From Candidatus Jordarchaeia archaeon (lineage in GTDB: Archaea; Asgardarchaeota; Jordiarchaeia; Jordiarchaeales; Freyrarchaeaceae): a stretch of DNA of 8,710 bases. Of this stretch, positions 7,106 through 8,710 are shown one piece after another. The DNA lies in the NCBI GenBank assembly GCA_018383835.1, contig JAHAWR010000019.1:1-8710 (forward strand), read 5' to 3'. The notes beneath the pieces are model-generated. The model worked only from the letters and a program-made list of their open reading frames with translations. It did not search any database and was not told the DNA's origin. How positions within the stretch are numbered: the stretch's first letter is position 1; every line of letters begins with the position of its first letter. The position numbers were made by a program, and so were the translations under genes.

Positions 7106-8506
7106 TTATTCTCCAGTGAACGTGTATTTTCCCTCTTGTTTCGCCCAATTGATTGTTTCTGGGTCTATTCTTTTCAGCTCACTTTCGGGGAACATGCTTA
7201 ATAGTTCCCATCCAAGATCCAGCGTTTCTTCTATGCTACGCTCTTCGTATTCCCCTTGGTTTATGAATCTTCTCTCGAATAGGTCACCGAACTCAAGGTA
7301 TTTTCTGTCTCGTGGGAGGAGGGCTTCTTCACCAACAACGGCTACCAGCGCTCTAAGGTCAACCGCCTCACTATAAGCATAATATAGTTGGTCGCTAACC
7401 TCTCTGTGGTCTTTTCTAGTTCTCCCTTTTCCTATTCCTTCCTTCATAAGCCTACTTAAGCTTGGTCTAGGGTCAATGGGCGGGTATATCCCCTTTCTGT
7501 GGAGACCTCTATCAACAATTAGCTGTCCCTCAGTAATATATCCGGTAAGGTCTGGGATCGGATGAGTGATGTCGTCGTTAGGCATGGTCAGAATCGGCAT
7601 TTGAGTTATCGTTCCCTTCCTTCCTCTTATACGTCCAGCTCTCTCATATATTGTTGCAAGGTCGGTGTAAAGGTACCCTGGATATCCTCTTCTCCCCGGA
7701 ACCTCTTCTCTTGCGGCACTTATCTCTCTTAGAGCCTCAGCGTAATTGGTCATGTCCGTAAGTATTACTAGGATGTGCATGTTGTGCTCATATGCTAAGT
7801 ACTCTGCAGCTGTTAAGGCTACACGTGGAGTTATTATCCTTTCGATTGCGGGGTCGTCCGCGAGGTTCATGAAAAGAACAACTCTCTCCAGTGCTCCTGT
7901 CCTTTCAAAGTCTGCTCTGAAGAACCTCGCTTCCTCCGCCGTTATACCCATTGCGGCGAAAACGACAGCGAATTCCTCCTCCTTTCCTAGAACCCTTGCC
8001 TGTCTAGCTATTTGGACCGCTATCCTATTGTGAGGTAATCCTGCCCCCGAAAATATCGGTAGCTTCTGCCCTCTAACTAGTGAGTTCAAGCCATCTATCA
8101 CGCTTAAGCCCGTTTGGATGAACTCTCTCGGATATTCCCTTGCATACGGGTTAAGTGGGTAACCATGAATGTCCAGCTCATCTTCGGGAATTATTGGTGG
8201 CCCCCCATCTATCGGGTCTCCTGACCCGCTAAATATTCGTCCCATTATGTCTATTGAAACTGGTAGTTTCATCGTTTCACCGGTAAACCTAACAGTAGTA
8301 TCCTTCGCATCAATTCCCCTTGTTCCTTCGAATACTTGAACTACTGCCTTACCTAAGCCGACCTCTAAAACAGTGCCTCTTCTCGTTTCTCCGTTAGGTA
8401 GTTCGATGAGAACTACCTCATTGTAAGACACGTCTTTCACGCCGCTTACTATGATAAGTGGCCCCGTGATCTCAGATATTGTACGGTAATACTTCTGTGT
8501 CGAAAT
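7106..8506 (-). CDS. atpB: A-type ATP synthase subunit B
   Basis: This is the non-catalytic nucleotide-binding subunit that alternates with subunit A in the A1 head of the archaeal ATP synthase on the inner membrane face. Family landmarks are the N-terminal barrel ITGPLIIVSGVKDVSYNE, the linker QTGLSVIDGLNSLVRGQK, and LPIFSGAGLPHN (about 149-160) where a catalytic subunit has its P-loop. MPNDDITHPIPDLTGYITEG and GKGRTRKDHREVSDQLYYAY follow towards the C-terminus. The first GTG in frame, at 8440, would remove the conserved YYRTISEITGPLIIV strand and leave 444 residues. The frame stays open to a stop at 8518 with no ATG, GTG or TTG. The best start is ATT at 8506 (466 aa) or ATT at 8509 (467 aa), which fit the usual ~460 residues. 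AGGGGTG at 8520-8514 lies seven bases before 8506. The gene has its own promoter candidate; atpA and atpD are not adjacent. Confidence 0.95.
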   Translation of the reverse strand: MSTQKYYRTISEITGPLIIVSGVKDVSYNEVVLIELPNGETRRGTVLEVGLGKAVVQVFEGTRGIDAKDTTVRFTGETMKLPVSIDIMGRIFSGSGDPIDGGPPIIPEDELDIHGYPLNPYAREYPREFIQTGLSVIDGLNSLVRGQKLPIFSGAGLPHNRIAVQIARQARVLGKEEEFAVVFAAMGITAEEARFFRADFERTGALERVVLFMNLADDPAIERIITPRVALTAAEYLAYEHNMHILVILTDMTNYAEALREISAAREEVPGRRGYPGYLYTDLATIYERAGRIRGRKGTITQMPILTMPNDDITHPIPDLTGYITEGQLIVDRGLHRKGIYPPIDPRPSLSRLMKEGIGKGRTRKDHREVSDQLYYAYSEAVDLRALVAVVGEEALLPRDRKYLEFGDLFERRFINQGEYEERSIEETLDLGWELLSMFPESELKRIDPETINWAKQEGKYTFTGE

Positions 8507-8513
8507 AATGCCA

Positions 8514-8520
8514 CACCCCT
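8514..8520 (-). promoter_or_regulatory. Shine-Dalgarno site for the atpB ATT start
   Basis: AGGGGTG, read on the minus strand, ends seven bases before ATT at 8506 and four before ATT at 8509. The seven-base distance matches that seen for topA, the LOR/SDH gene and the 1826 gene in this window, so 8506 is slightly favoured. Confidence 0.5.
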
Positions 8521-8556
8521 AACATGGTTAAAGACTACTTGAAAATTGGCGCAATG

Positions 8557-8566
8557 TTTTTTAAAG
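8557..8566 (-). promoter_or_regulatory. Candidate TATA box for atpB
   Basis: Read on the minus strand this is CTTTAAAAAA, with a purine-rich BRE-like GCGAAACG just upstream. It predicts a transcription start near 8536 and a leader of about 30 bases to the ATT codons. A second AT-rich stretch (AAAAATAAAAAG, about 8606-8617) is a weaker candidate. Confidence 0.5.
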
Positions 8567-8710
8567 CGTTTCGCTACAAAAGCCAGTAACCTCTCGACGA
8601 ACTTGCTTTTTATTTTTGGAGGAGAAAAAGCTACGTCCCTATAATTGAAGGAGAGTAAAAGGTGTTATGTCCCTAGTCGTTTGCTAATTTCCAGAATTCT
8701 ACCTCTTCGA
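8567..8710. other. Right-edge stretch with no assignable gene
   Basis: This stretch holds no confident gene. On the minus strand two frames are open from the edge: one ends in RILEISKRLGT with a stop at 8665-8667, the other in EEVEFWKLAND with a stop at 8673-8675. Either could be the last residues of an upstream gene. One plus frame also stays open from about 8645 to the edge. The stretch is too short to choose, and neither tail resembles the end of ATP synthase subunit A. Confidence 0.4.

Noticed and set aside
7077..7376. Plus-strand frame just downstream of the orphan TATA-like element
   Set aside because: It is antisense to the highly conserved atpB C-terminus and its Ser-rich product looks like a complement artefact.
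8523..8525. ATG at 8525 as the atpB start
   Set aside because: It is out of frame with atpB and reaches a stop after 17 codons.

Overview
The window reads as a chromosomal segment of an archaeon. Evidence: an A-type ATP synthase B subunit, an archaeal-type topoisomerase IA, a TIGR00300-type LOR/SDH protein known mainly from archaea, TATA-like boxes about 25 bases before the inferred transcription starts, and GGAGG-type Shine-Dalgarno (SD) sites. A small membrane protein resembling the membrane part of eukaryotic Ost3/Ost6 would suit a TACK- or Asgard-related lineage, but that placement is inference. There is no sign of phage, insertion sequences, CRISPR or rRNA/tRNA genes.

Layout. At the left edge, on the minus strand, lies the N-terminal third of an FGGY kinase with glycerol-kinase signatures (1-424). 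Upstream of it on the same strand is a LOR/SDH-domain protein, probably an archaeal ornithine cyclodeaminase (489-1721). A 104-base divergent spacer with one palindromic TATA-like box separates it from a plus-strand run. That run starts with a 796-aa membrane-anchored protein (1826-4216), laid out like a HerA/VirB4 ATPase but with both nucleotide-binding motifs replaced. Then come topA (4289-6352), a 79-aa zinc-finger protein whose start overlaps the topA stop (6349-6588), and the Ost3/Ost6-like protein (6616-7020). After a short convergent spacer, atpB lies on the minus strand (7106-8506), with its own promoter-like region. The last ~140 bases hold no gene I can name.

How the genes may work together. 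topA, the zinc-finger gene and the Ost3/6-like gene are packed like an operon. Only the first two are plausibly linked in function, around DNA topology. The pseudo-ATPase precedes topA but has its own upstream promoter candidate. atpB is separated from atpA and atpD within this window.

The most notable points are the pseudo-ATPase and the start codons. Only two of seven genes seem to start with ATG. Three use TTG, and SD placement plus family length point to CTG for the Ost3/6-like gene and ATT for atpB.
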